Counted from the first letter of the stretch, positions 7,055 to 15,009 are shown. The stretch: DNA of 33,760 nt from Acaryochloridaceae cyanobacterium RU_4_10 (GCA_012032135.1 JAAURS010000006.1:1-33760); one strand, 5' to 3'. Notes: a model not told the origin generated them from the sequence alone. Numbers and translations: made by a program.

Positions 7055-7684
7055 ATGATTGACTATAACGCTAGATTATCCGCCACAATTTTGGGTGTGG
7101 GTGTTGCGCTGGTGCAGATACAGTCTGCTCAAGCACTCACCAAGGTTGAAGTGAGCAAAGTGGCTCAAAGTGTTACGGTCATGATTCAAGATCCTCAAAG
7201 CCCTCAGACGACTGGGTCAGGCATCATCATTAAGCGGGAGGGCGAAACTTATACAGTCCTGACGGCGCATCATGTGGTCAAGCAGTCACCGAACTATCAG
7301 GTGATGACCCCAGATAAAAAGATGAATCCGATCGTGCAGGGTTCTATTAAACCGTTGCCCGGTGTGGATCTGGCGCTGGTGCAGTTTAAGAGTGCTGGGG
7401 CTTATGGGATTGCCAAAATGGGAGATTCTGCCCAAAGCCCATCGGGTAGTGCCAGCTTTGTGGCAGGCTTTCCAGGCACCACGGAGGTGAGGTCTGAGCC
7501 AGAGTACTATTTCACTTCTGGCAAGATTGCTGCCAATGGAAGTCGTCCGAATAAGGATGGGTATGCTTTGGCGTATAGCAATCCTACTTTGCCAGGGATG
7601 AGTGGGGGGCCAGTGTTGAACGAGCAAGGGGAGCTAATTGGAATTCATGGACAGTTAAGGGTCGTTAGGCATCATAAAGTTTAA
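7055..7684 (+). pseudogene. Secreted trypsin-like serine protease, truncated (TPR tail lost)
   Basis: A 209-residue product with a signal-peptide-like N-terminus (LSATILGVGVALVQIQSAQA) and a trypsin-like fold: H73 in LTAHHVV, D105 in GVDLALVQF, and S183 in LPGMSGGPV. It closely parallels the complete 374-residue protease-TPR protein at 29947-31071 up to GELIGIHGQ, then ends in an unrelated LRVVRHHKV. The region between the catalytic Ser strand and the TPRs, and the TPRs themselves, are absent. A TPR-like scrap about 460 nt downstream (8142-8240) may be the missing end. The triad is intact, so a short protease might still be made, but folding of the second barrel is doubtful. Confidence 0.75.
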
Positions 7685-7801
7685 ACTACACAGAAATTGA
7701 GTGTTTTCCAAAAGTAGACAACCGCTATAGCTGACGCATCATTTGAAAAACGAACCCAATGTGGCAATTTGAATTAGGATCCACTAGAGCTACAGATTCG
7801 C

Positions 7802-8152
7802 CAGTAGGTCTAACCCATTAGCGAGTTGGCCAAGGTAGAGCAATTGCAGCTATTGCAAGATGTTTTTGGTCAGATCGTTATTCCGCAAGAGGTTTACGAT
7901 GAGTTGATAGTGAGGAATCATCTGGCTGTCTTGGCAATACAGTCTGCAAATTGGATTCAGGTCAGGTCACTGAGCGATCGCTTCAGTCTTCAAGAATTAC
8001 AAACCCAAACAAATCTGGATTTAGGAGAACGTGCAGCCATTCTTTTAGCGGAAGAATTGGAGACTGACCGACTCATCATTAATGAAAGAGCTGCAAGACA
8101 AATTGCCAAGTCTAGAAGACTCCCCGTGATTGGAATGGTTGGGGCTCTATGA
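7802..8152 (+). pseudogene. DUF3368 (PIN-like) fragment lacking both ends
   Basis: The frame from about 7826 gives AKVEQLQLLQDVFGQIVIPQEVYDELIV followed by LDLGERAAILLAEELETDRLIINERAARQIA, the body of a DUF3368 protein (PIN-superfamily, often a toxin). Family members start with a strand like VSNTSPI upstream; here GTAGGTCTAACCCATTAGC suggests the same strand with a small deletion, and no ATG opens the frame (only TTG at 7826). The C-terminus stops at VIGMVGAL, short of the usual 40-50 further residues. It is probably inactive. No partner antitoxin is visible upstream. Confidence 0.7.
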
Positions 8153-8240
8153 CCAAGCTATTCGTCTTGTCCCCCAAAAAGCTATGGCCTATTTCAGGCG
8201 TAGCCTTATTCGCAATAAGCTGCTCATCCCAAAACGGAGA
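8142..8240 (+). pseudogene. TPR-like scrap
   Basis: In the frame shifted by one from the DUF3368 end, codons read LYDQAIRLVPQKAMAYFRRS and on to LIRNKLL, a good match to one tetratricopeptide repeat (compare ALDQVIRLDPNNLNAFNERG in the protease at 29947). It has no start and runs into the tRNA gene. It could be the displaced C-terminal part of the truncated protease at 7055. Confidence 0.45.
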
Positions 8241-8321
8241 GGAGAGGATTCGAACCTCCGGATACATTGCTGCATCATCTGATTTCAAGTCAGACGCAAT
8301 CGACCACTCTGCCACCTCTCC
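8235..8321 (-). tRNA. tRNA-Ser (UGA)
   Basis: An 87-nt class II tRNA on the minus strand. The acceptor stem GGAGAGG pairs with CCTCTCC, with G as discriminator base (no encoded CCA). The anticodon arm TCTGA-CTTGAAA-TCAGA places UGA in the loop. A long variable arm follows, and the T loop is TTCGAAT. It decodes UCA-type serine codons. The size, variable arm and discriminator all agree with serine. Confidence 0.95.
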
Positions 8322-8397
8322 AGGTGGATCATTTCCTTAGCCGGAAATGCATTAATCTCTATATTACTGCGATCGCCTATAAATTTCGACACCCAGA

Positions 8398-8403
8398 TAT
8401 AAT
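8398..8403 (+). promoter_or_regulatory. Possible -10 element before the binding-protein gene
   Basis: A perfect TATAAT lies 7 nt before the ATG at 8411, with no obvious -35 and no Shine-Dalgarno sequence. If it is used, the transcript would start at or near the start codon. It could equally be chance in an AT-rich gap. Confidence 0.3.
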
Positions 8404-8410
8404 ATCTCTT

Positions 8411-9613
8411 ATGAAAAAACAGTTTTACACTCTTTCCCTTATCACACCCACCCTATTGATTCTGGCCGCTTGTACCGCCACAAGCCCCACCACAACCTCA
8501 TCCAATGGAGCAAAAAGTGCGATCGCCATTGGGATTGGAGTCGCTCAGACCAGTAACGTCGCCCTTTTGGGACAAGAACAAGTCGCAGGAGCCAAGCTGG
8601 CCGAAAAATTTTTTAATGACAATAAAGGCGTTAATGGCACCCCCATTAAACTGATTATTCAAGACACCGCTGGAGACGAAGCTGGAGCCATCAACGCCTT
8701 TCAAACCTTGATTAGTAAAGATAAAGTCGTGGGCATTGTGGGACCCACCTTATCCCAGCAAGCCTTCAGTGCAGACCCCATCGCCGATCGCGCCAAGGTT
8801 CCGGTTTTGGGACCATCCAATACCGCCAAAGGCATTCCCGACATTGGCGAATTCGTCGCGCGGGTTTCTGCTCCGGTTTCAGTGGTTGCGCCCAACGCCG
8901 TGAAAGCAGCCCTTAAAATGAACCCCAAAATTAAAAAAGTAGCGGTTTTTTATGCCCAGAATGACGCCTTTAGTAAATCTGAAACCGAAATTTTTCAGAA
9001 AACCCTTAAAGACCAAAAGCTAGACTTAGTCACCGTTCAGAAATTTCAAACCACCGATACAGATTTCCAAACCCAAGCCACCTCAGCCATCAACCTCAAA
9101 CCCGACCTAGTCATTATTTCTGGTTTAGCTGCCGACGGTGGCAACTTGGTGCGTCAGATGCGGGAATTAGGCTACAAGGGATTGATTATCGGCGGTAACG
9201 GCCTCAACACCTCCAACCTGTTTCCCGTTTGCAAAACTCTCTGTGATGGCGTGTTGATTGCTCAAGCCTACAATCCAGAGTATGTCAGTCCGATCAACAA
9301 ATCTTTCCGAGACGCGTACAAAGCTCAGTACAAAAAAGAACCGCCTCAATTTAGCGCTCAAGCTTTTACGGGGGTTCAGGTCTTTGTAGATGCCCTCAAC
9401 ACTTTGGATAAAGGCGGAAAAAAGGTAAGTCAAATGCCCTTGGCGGAATTACGGGTTGCTTTAAACCAGCAGCTTCTCAAAGGCAAATACAACACGCCCA
9501 TCGGTGAAATTTCTTTTACGCCCAAGGGTGAAATTATTCAGAAAGACTTTTACGTGGCCCAAATCAAAATGGATACTGATGGGACGAGCGGTAAGTTTGC
9601 GTTTCTTAAATAA
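8411..9613 (+). CDS. ABC transporter substrate-binding lipoprotein (branched-chain/neutral amino acids)
   Basis: A 400-residue periplasmic binding protein of the LivJ/LivK type. The N-terminus MKKQFYTLSLITPTLLILAAC has a lipobox (LAAC, lipidated C21) and is followed by a Ser/Thr-rich linker. Family marks are GIGVAQTSNVALLGQEQVAGA, LIIQDTAGDEAGAINAFQTLI, VVGIVGPTLSQQAFSADPIA and a C-terminal FTPKGEIIQKDFYVAQI. The ATG at 8411 was chosen because any longer form would run through the tRNA. It is directly followed by LivH-, LivM- and LivG-like genes, so it feeds that transporter, comparable to cyanobacterial N-I (NatB-type) systems for neutral amino acids. The exact substrate cannot be read from sequence. 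Confidence 0.92.
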   Translation: MKKQFYTLSLITPTLLILAACTATSPTTTSSNGAKSAIAIGIGVAQTSNVALLGQEQVAGAKLAEKFFNDNKGVNGTPIKLIIQDTAGDEAGAINAFQTLISKDKVVGIVGPTLSQQAFSADPIADRAKVPVLGPSNTAKGIPDIGEFVARVSAPVSVVAPNAVKAALKMNPKIKKVAVFYAQNDAFSKSETEIFQKTLKDQKLDLVTVQKFQTTDTDFQTQATSAINLKPDLVIISGLAADGGNLVRQMRELGYKGLIIGGNGLNTSNLFPVCKTLCDGVLIAQAYNPEYVSPINKSFRDAYKAQYKKEPPQFSAQAFTGVQVFVDALNTLDKGGKKVSQMPLAELRVALNQQLLKGKYNTPIGEISFTPKGEIIQKDFYVAQIKMDTDGTSGKFAFLK

Positions 9614-10563
9614 ATGACCCTTACCCAGATTATTCAAAACCTTCTCAATGGCCTATCAGTAGGGAGTGTCTATGCCATCTTTGCTTTAGGCTACACCCTA
9701 GTCTTTTCCATTTTGGGCATTATTAACTTTGCCCACGGTGCTGTTTTTACCCTGGGTGCCTACTTCACCTATATCTTGATGGGGGGTGCTTTTGGCTTTA
9801 ATGGGTTGCTGGCCAACCTGAAATTGCCTATCGCCTTACCCTTGCGATCGCCCTGATCCTGAGTGGCACGCTTTCCGGTCTGGTGGGTGTTGCGATCGAA
9901 CGGTTGGCCTTTCGACCGTTACGACGACGGAATGCAGACCCCTTGCTGACTGTCGTGTCCAGTCTTGGGGTCGCCTTTGTGATTGTGAATGTCATTCAAT
10001 ACCTAGTGGGTGCTGAAACCTATACGTTTCCGGCTAATACTTACGGAAGCCTCCCCCCTGCCATCAACTTCGGTAGTGCAGACAATCCCATTCCCATCCG
10101 CACGGTACAGATCGTCATTTTTGGAGTTTCTGTGGTAATTCTGGGGATATTAACCTATCTCATTAATGGCACTAAGTACGGCAAAGCCATGCAGGCCGTG
10201 GCCGAGGACCAGACTACTGCAAGCCTATTGGGCATCAACACCGATCGCTTTATAGTGCTGACATTTTTTGTGAGCAGTTTTTTGGGTGCTTTGGCCGGAA
10301 CCCTGGTGGGATCTAGCGTGAGTATTGCGGGGCCTTACTTTGGGATTGGGTTTGGGTTGAAGGGGTTGGCGGTGATCGTTCTGGGTGGACTGGGTAGCAT
10401 TCCGGGTGCGGTAGTGGGGGGCTTGCTGATTGGAATTGTGGAAGCGTTTGTGCCGGGTGAATATTCGGCGTACAAGGATGCTGTGGCGTTTGGGATTTTG
10501 TTTGCCATGCTGCTCCTCAGACCGCAGGGTTTGTTGGGTCGATCGCTGATTCAAAAGGTGTAA
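9614..10563 (+). pseudogene. LivH-type amino-acid ABC permease, frameshifted
   Basis: The first frame (from ATG 9614) reads MTLTQIIQNLLNGLSVGSVY and continues through FALGYTLVFSILGIINFAHG, a textbook LivH start, but ends early at LPIALPLRSP. From GCG 9844 another frame continues directly as AIALILSGTLSGLVGVAIERLAFRPLRRRNADPL and on to the normal end (MLLLRPQGLLGRSLIQKV). Adding one base at about 9842-9844 (CCCTT before GCGATCGCC) restores a 316-residue permease with its full set of helices. No slippery heptamer is evident. The gene sits 1 nt after the binding-protein stop and just before LivM. It is either a sequence error or a recent inactivation of the operon. Confidence 0.9.
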
Positions 10564-10571
10564 GACTGCCG

Positions 10572-11504
10572 ATGGATGATTTTGTTGCGACCTACGGTCC
10601 ACTGCTGATCTCGATGCTCTTGGGTGCAATGTTGGGGTTATCGCTTTACTTGCCCTTGATGGCGGGACAGCTTTCCCTTGCCAGTCCTGGGTTTTATGCC
10701 CTCGGTGGCTATATTGCAGCTATTTTATCCACCCAAGCCTTTAAGACGGATGCGGCATTGTTTCCCGTCCCGTTACTGCTAGTAGAAATGGCGATCGCTG
10801 GAGTAGTTTGCGGCGTTTTGGGAGTGCTAGTCGGGATTCCGGCCTTGCGGCTGAGTGGGATTTACTTGGCGATCGCGACGATCGCGTTTGTGGAAATTTT
10901 GCGGATTCTCTCGCTGAATTTGGAGATTACAGGCGGTGCCGTGGGCATCTTTGGCATCCCTCAACCCTTTGACAGCGCCATTGAATACCTGTGGATCGTG
11001 TTGCCCCTATTAGGGTTGAGCATGGTCTTTGTGTATCGCCTGGAGAACATCCGTGTAGGACGTGCCCTCAGCGCCATCCGTGAAGATGAATTGGCTGCGG
11101 ATGCGATGGGAATTAATCCTACTCACTATAAGGTTTTAGCCTTTACTCTTGGGGCAATCTTGGCTGGAATGGTAGGTGCCATTAGCGCTCACTTTTTGAA
11201 TACCTGGAATGCCCGTCAGGGAACTTTTGATGCCAGTATTATTTATCTCACCTTTGTTTTAATTGGCGGTTCGCGGACTTACTTGGGGCCAGTAGTGGGT
11301 GGGATGGTGTTTACAGCCCTGCCTGAAATTCTCAGAGCGGCAGGGGATACGCCAGGATTGCCGTTGTGGTTGGGACAACTCCTGAAAGATGGCCGACTCA
11401 TTATTTTTGGATTGCTGATTGTGCTGGGTACTATCTTCTTCCCCCAAGGGTTAGTCAGGCCCGGTGTCCTGAAACGTCGCGCCAAGGGAGGCCGGACTTC
11501 ATGA
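10572..11504 (+). CDS. LivM-type amino-acid ABC permease
   Basis: A 310-residue inner-membrane permease with eight or more hydrophobic segments. Family marks are LPLMAGQLSLASPGFYALGGY near the start, VGIPALRLSGIYLAIATIAFVEI in the middle, VGRALSAIREDELAADAMGINPTHYKVLAF (the EAA-type loop that contacts the ATPase) and LTFVLIGGSRTYLGPVVGG. It would pair with the LivH-like permease just upstream, whose stop is 8 nt away, and its own stop overlaps the ATPase start as ATGA (11501-11504). It is complete. Confidence 0.93.
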   Translation: MDDFVATYGPLLISMLLGAMLGLSLYLPLMAGQLSLASPGFYALGGYIAAILSTQAFKTDAALFPVPLLLVEMAIAGVVCGVLGVLVGIPALRLSGIYLAIATIAFVEILRILSLNLEITGGAVGIFGIPQPFDSAIEYLWIVLPLLGLSMVFVYRLENIRVGRALSAIREDELAADAMGINPTHYKVLAFTLGAILAGMVGAISAHFLNTWNARQGTFDASIIYLTFVLIGGSRTYLGPVVGGMVFTALPEILRAAGDTPGLPLWLGQLLKDGRLIIFGLLIVLGTIFFPQGLVRPGVLKRRAKGGRTS

Positions 11505-12283
11505 TTGCGGAGCAAGGTACAATCCCTGTTTTAGAAGCCCAATCCTTAACCCGACGCTTTGGCGGTTTGGTTGCAGTGAACGATGTTTCCTTTAGCGTCA
11601 ATTCGGGAGAAATTTTTGGGTTGATTGGTCCCAATGGGGCAGGCAAAACGACGCTCTTTAATGTAGTGACGGGACTAATTCCAGCCTCTGGGGGGCACCT
11701 CTTATTCAATGGGGAAGCGCTGCTCCGGCAACGGCCCCATCAAATTGCGGCCAAGGGCATTGCGCGGACGTTTCAGAATATTCGCTTATTTGGAGCATTA
11801 TCTGCCCTAGAAAATGTGATGATTGCTCAGCACGTTCATACCCGTAGTGGGGTGTTGAAAGGGGTTTTAGGATTGCCACCTGCTCCTCAAGAAGAAAAAG
11901 CCATTCGCGCTAAGGCGACTGAGTTGTTGGAATTGGTGGGTCTGGGCGATCGCACGTCCGAACAAGCCAAAAACTTCTCTTATGGCGATCAGCGCCGTCT
12001 GGAAATTGCCCGCGCTTTAGCTCTAAATCCCAAGGTGTTGCTCCTGGACGAACCCGCCGCTGGAATGAACCCCAACGAAAAACATCAGCTCAGCGACTTT
12101 ATCCGCGACCTGCGCGATCGTTTTAGTCTCACTATTTTGCTGATTGAACACCATGTACCTCTGGTGATGGGACTGTGCGATCGGATTGCAGTACTGGATT
12201 TTGGGCAGCTCATCGCCCTTGGTGAACCCGATCGGGTTAGAACGGACCCTGCGGTTATTGCGGCCTATCTGGGCAATGAGTAA
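11501..12283 (+). CDS. LivG-type ABC transporter ATP-binding protein
   Basis: A 260-residue cytoplasmic ATPase of the branched-chain amino acid family. Walker A is GPNGAGKTT at residues 43-51, the Q-loop region is RTFQNIRLFG, the signature is NFSYGDQRRLEIARAL (LSGGQ replaced by FSYGDQ, usual for LivG), Walker B is VLLLDEPAAGMNP, and the switch His is in LIEHHVP. The ATG at 11501 overlaps the LivM stop and is preferred over upstream frame extension into livM. It ends the operon; the second ATPase (LivF) normally found next is absent and must be elsewhere if the system works. Confidence 0.95.
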   Translation: MIAEQGTIPVLEAQSLTRRFGGLVAVNDVSFSVNSGEIFGLIGPNGAGKTTLFNVVTGLIPASGGHLLFNGEALLRQRPHQIAAKGIARTFQNIRLFGALSALENVMIAQHVHTRSGVLKGVLGLPPAPQEEKAIRAKATELLELVGLGDRTSEQAKNFSYGDQRRLEIARALALNPKVLLLDEPAAGMNPNEKHQLSDFIRDLRDRFSLTILLIEHHVPLVMGLCDRIAVLDFGQLIALGEPDRVRTDPAVIAAYLGNE

Positions 12284-12450
12284 TGCCAAACCCATCTCTT
12301 GATTGATGAGTGCTAACGCCTTTTGCATTAATCTCTCTCCACTTCCGCCGAAATATCACTGACTTACTCTTGTGGGGAAGGCAAGTACTAATAATAAAGA
12401 TGGTGTTTAGACATTCTTGGTTCGCAGTTTTAGTTTCCGCCTAACTGAAT

Positions 12451-13059
12451 TTAAGGCGATCGCTGGGACTGAAGAAAACGATACCCACGATCGAATCGTG
12501 GAATCATCCGACAGTTAAGTTGCTTGAGTTCATCGATGATATCAGGACGATCGAAGTCTTTTGAGTTTCGATTTAAGAAACAGGCTTGCTGGGGTTGATA
12601 GCGTCGCAAGTGATCGATAACCGATGCATAAACCAAAGCATCTTGTGGCGTTAAATCATAGGTGGCTTCATGAGAAGCTGCTTCTGCCAGAATATCGGCA
12701 GTGAGCGCAACAATCTCTCCAGTGTTGAGAAGTCGTTCTCGATATTGAATAAAACGATCGTGTTCTTCCTCGTTGCTTTTCACAATCAAGTTGGCAATAT
12801 CTTGAATACTTTTGATGCGGTTTGCGTAGGAAGATGTCCGGGAAAGTTGCTGCAATACAGTGTCTAGAGATCGTTGCAGTTCTCGACGATTCCGAGCCTC
12901 ACGGATCAGTTTTTCATGGGGTTCGGCAAGGCTATAGGCTGGAACAATGAGTTTTGATTGTCCGGCTTCACAAAGTTGCAGAATTTGTTCGCAACTTGCA
13001 GATTGTTCTTGCTCAAAGGTTAGTTCTAGAACAAAGTTGGTTTCAACATAAATATTCAC
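12451..13059 (-). CDS. PIN-domain protein
   Basis: A 202-residue protein opening with MNIYVETNFVLELTFEQEQS, the PIN first strand but with Glu (E6) in place of the usual Asp. Other likely active-site acids are E46 (YSLAEPHEK), D140 (LTPQDALVYASVI) and D168/D170 (NRNSKDFDRPDI). PIN proteins are metal-dependent ribonucleases, often toxins. It is longer than VapC toxins, with a helical insert around residues 50-110. The start overlaps the end of the upstream nuclease-like gene by four bases (13056-13059), so the two are made together. Whether the partner acts as antitoxin is unknown. Confidence 0.75.
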   Translation of the reverse strand: MNIYVETNFVLELTFEQEQSASCEQILQLCEAGQSKLIVPAYSLAEPHEKLIREARNRRELQRSLDTVLQQLSRTSSYANRIKSIQDIANLIVKSNEEEHDRFIQYRERLLNTGEIVALTADILAEAASHEATYDLTPQDALVYASVIDHLRRYQPQQACFLNRNSKDFDRPDIIDELKQLNCRMIPRFDRGYRFLQSQRSP

Positions 13060-13526
13060 GCAATGGCCTCATGCTCAATTTTGCCTCCGGCTAAGGCAGC
13101 ATAGAGTCCTGAGTCAATTACCCAATGTTGAGACTTATCAATGTCTTCATAGGGGTTCTCGGAGTGAATGATCTCTCTGAGCCAGGATTCAACGATAAGC
13201 TCAAGGCTTTGGCTACTGATTTTTTCAGCCGTTACCCCAACTCGTTCAAGGTAAGGGTGGAGAATGGGACGTGCATCAAGGGTGTAGGTGGGCTCACTCC
13301 GATCTAATTGAGCGTCAGCATTGACCCATAAATAAAATTGATCTGGAAAGACCATCAAGAAATACGGCGCTTTTGGAAAGGTGCCGTGGGCAAGAATATT
13401 GCTTCGGAGGCTTGCAGCCCATTGGGGTGATGCGCCAGTTTTCCGATTGACCTCTACTACAAGGGTAAGCTGACCAACGCGATTGTCTACTGATAAGTCC
13501 CAGCGAGAACTGAGGTTAGCAACCAT
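13056..13526 (-). CDS. PD-(D/E)XK-like protein, partner of the PIN gene
   Basis: A 156-residue protein starting MVANLSSRWDLSVDNRVGQL. The segment LTLVVEVNRKTGASPQWAASLRSNILAHG resembles the ExK strand and following helix of a PD-(D/E)XK nuclease-like fold seen in cyanobacterial hypothetical proteins, followed by APYFLMVFPDQFYLWVNAD. The ExK lysine is replaced by Asn (E-V-N), so catalysis is doubtful. The C-terminal half (TLDARPILHPYLERVG to the end) has no features I recognise. It overlaps the PIN gene by four bases. The nuclease assignment is by eye and tentative; the coding call is firm because of the length and overlap. Confidence 0.65.
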   Translation of the reverse strand: MVANLSSRWDLSVDNRVGQLTLVVEVNRKTGASPQWAASLRSNILAHGTFPKAPYFLMVFPDQFYLWVNADAQLDRSEPTYTLDARPILHPYLERVGVTAEKISSQSLELIVESWLREIIHSENPYEDIDKSQHWVIDSGLYAALAGGKIEHEAIA

Positions 13527-13638
13527 AATAGGCTCACTTTAAAGACCAACTGCTCTACCAGTCTGCCGTAAAATACTGACTTTTTGCCAGGTTCTTAGGA
13601 TTGATTAAAGTGCAATGCCAGTAAAATCTTGCGTCAAC

Positions 13639-13767
13639 ATGACTTTTTGCCGGGAGAGAATACAATCACCATATTATGAACCAGGTTACACACTCTATTA
13701 TTCTCTAGATAAAGTAACGAAAGAGCGTGAAATATATGCAAGGCGCAGTTCCCCACAACCAATCTGA
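13639..13767 (+). other. Small open frame of doubtful status (42 codons)
   Basis: From ATG 13639 the frame reads MTFCRERIQSPYYEPGYTLY and continues SLDKVTKEREIYARRSSPQPI to a TGA. The composition is protein-like, but there is no ribosome binding site and I recognise no family. It may be a fragment of a lost gene. Confidence 0.2.
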
Positions 13768-13791
13768 TTTTGAGGCTCAAAAAAATTAGGA

Positions 13792-13923
13792 ATGGAACAT
13801 GGCCCAAACGATACCCCTCTCGAAGAAGTTAAAGCAAACTTGAGAAGGGCTTTGCAAGAGTCAAGCTTTGGTCAGAGAATTCCCATTGCCCAAATGTGGG
13901 AAGGCATTGATACAACGCCATAA
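13792..13923 (+). CDS. Small conserved-looking protein, 43 aa
   Basis: From ATG 13792 the product reads MEHGPNDTPLEEVKANLRRA, then LQESSFGQRIPIAQMWEGIDTTP. The pattern of an amphipathic EEVKANLRRALQE helix, a short GQRIPIAQMWEGID segment and a stop matches small cyanobacterial proteins that I recall being numerous and often near toxin-type genes; no function is established. A TTAGGAA stretch is just upstream as a weak ribosome site. It stands alone here, between the PIN/nuclease pair and the uncharacterised pair at 14.1 kb. Confidence 0.5.
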   Translation: MEHGPNDTPLEEVKANLRRALQESSFGQRIPIAQMWEGIDTTP

Positions 13924-13970
13924 TCAATAAATCTTGGATTGATCATGGGACAGTGCAATCGAATGGATGT

Positions 13971-14083
13971 GTTTTCGTGTCAGGACTTGATGCGATCGCC
14001 CTTCCTATTCTTGGGAAAGACTGCGATCGCCAAAACCACTGTAGGATTCTGAGAATACATTACCTTGCGTCCATCAAAATCCC
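13971..14083 (+). repeat. Upstream direct-repeat copy A
   Basis: This leader of the 14090 gene is repeated at 15010-15122 with roughly 85% identity by eye. Shared words include GTCAGGA, TTGATGCGATCGCCC, TGCGATCGCCAAA, TAGGATTCTGAGAA, CCTTGCGT and ATCAAAATCCC. Each copy holds two HIP1 octamers about 30 nt apart. The gene it precedes probably has its promoter here. Confidence 0.8.
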
Positions 14084-14089
14084 TCATCC

Positions 14090-14659
14090 ATGACCGATCT
14101 CTCCCAAATTCAAACGCTTCACCTCAGCGACCTTTGCCAGAATAAACTAGAACGTCCTGGATGGTCACTCACCTTTGGGGGCGCTTGCGCCGCTGCCGCC
14201 GCTGTTTGCCTAGACGAGCAAAACCATCCGAATCCAGTCATCCTCCAAATTGACGGACAGTATCCTTGCGAAATCGAGATTCAGTGGAATGCAGTAGATG
14301 ACACCACAAGACGATTTAACGCCGACCCAGAAGTCGCCACTGAATATGGAGCCTATGGAATCGCATCGCTCATAATGCCTCATCTGACCAACCTTACAGT
14401 CATCGAACGTTCCATCAAAGGCAAAGGCTGCGGCTTCGATTTTTGGCTTGGCTCCATCGATAATCCAGACACCCTGTTTCAACACAAAGCCCGTCTTGAA
14501 GTTTCAGGAATTCGTAACGGATCGCAAAGCATCATTCAATCCAGAGTTAATATGAAGCTAAAGCAGATCGGCCCTTCCGATGCTGTAGCTCCTGGCTACG
14601 TCTGTATCGTTGAATTTGGCACACCGCGATCGCGCATCATTGAAAAATGCAGAACGTAG
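14090..14659 (+). CDS. Uncharacterised protein, first gene of an overlapping pair
   Basis: A 189-residue soluble protein that I do not recognise. Visible features: LSDLCQNKLERPGWSLTFGG, an Ala-rich stretch ACAAAAAVCLDE, ILQIDGQYPCEIEIQW, EYGAYGIASLIMPHL, GKGCGFDFWLGSIDNPD, and VSGIRNGSQSIIQSRVNMKL near the end. The pattern of alternating strands and Gly-rich turns suggests a compact mixed alpha/beta fold, with several Cys. There is no signal peptide or membrane segment. The 3' end overlaps the helical gene at 14647 by 13 nt, so the two products very likely act together. A relict of this gene's leader and a piece of its interior lies at 15010-15171. Confidence 0.8.
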   Translation: MTDLSQIQTLHLSDLCQNKLERPGWSLTFGGACAAAAAVCLDEQNHPNPVILQIDGQYPCEIEIQWNAVDDTTRRFNADPEVATEYGAYGIASLIMPHLTNLTVIERSIKGKGCGFDFWLGSIDNPDTLFQHKARLEVSGIRNGSQSIIQSRVNMKLKQIGPSDAVAPGYVCIVEFGTPRSRIIEKCRT

Positions 14660-14994
14660 AAACCCTCCACCATGAAGCGATGGAACTAGCAGACCAAGCG
14701 GTCTTAGCGCGTCAACGTGGCGATACTCAGGCCGTCCAGACATTTTCTAGGGCTGCTTTTAGTAAAGAACGAGCAGCGGCTGATTTGGTTGCCAATCACC
14801 TAGACCTAGAACCCACCCGCGCCGTCCTACACCGCAGCGCCGCAGTTCTTGCCCTAGAATGCTCCGAACTACGAGAAGCCGAACGACTAATTGGTCGAGC
14901 ACTCGCCGGAAATCCCCCCGACGACATTGCGAACGAACTTCGTGACCTATTGTTAGAAGAAATTTATTCTCAACGCCAAGCCATAGGCAACTAG
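14647..14994 (+). CDS. Helical TPR-like protein, second gene of the pair
   Basis: A 115-residue all-helical protein: TLHHEAMELADQAVLARQRGD, a second helical hairpin FSRAAFSKERAAADLVANHL, then AVLHRSAAVLALECSELREA and ERLIGRALAGNPPDDIANELR. The helix-turn-helix spacing and small-residue pattern look like TPR or TPR-like repeats, suitable for binding a protein partner. The start overlaps the upstream gene by 13 nt. I know of no function for this pair; binding the upstream protein or a third effector is an inference. Confidence 0.8.
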   Translation: MQNVETLHHEAMELADQAVLARQRGDTQAVQTFSRAAFSKERAAADLVANHLDLEPTRAVLHRSAAVLALECSELREAERLIGRALAGNPPDDIANELRDLLLEEIYSQRQAIGN

Positions 14995-15009
14995 AAGCTA
15001 ATGGGTATA

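Noticed and set aside
9835-9860. Programmed frameshifting in the LivH gene
   Set aside because: No slippery heptamer or following stem is evident, and LivH is not known to be made that way.
12438-12458. CGCCT/AGGCG hairpin at the PIN gene stop as an intrinsic terminator
   Set aside because: The stem is only 5 bp and no U-run follows on either strand.
13535-13570. A tRNA-like word on the minus strand (GGTAGAGCAGTTGGTCT resembles a D arm and anticodon stem)
   Set aside because: No acceptor stem, T arm or full cloverleaf can be built around it; at best it is a tiny tRNA scrap.
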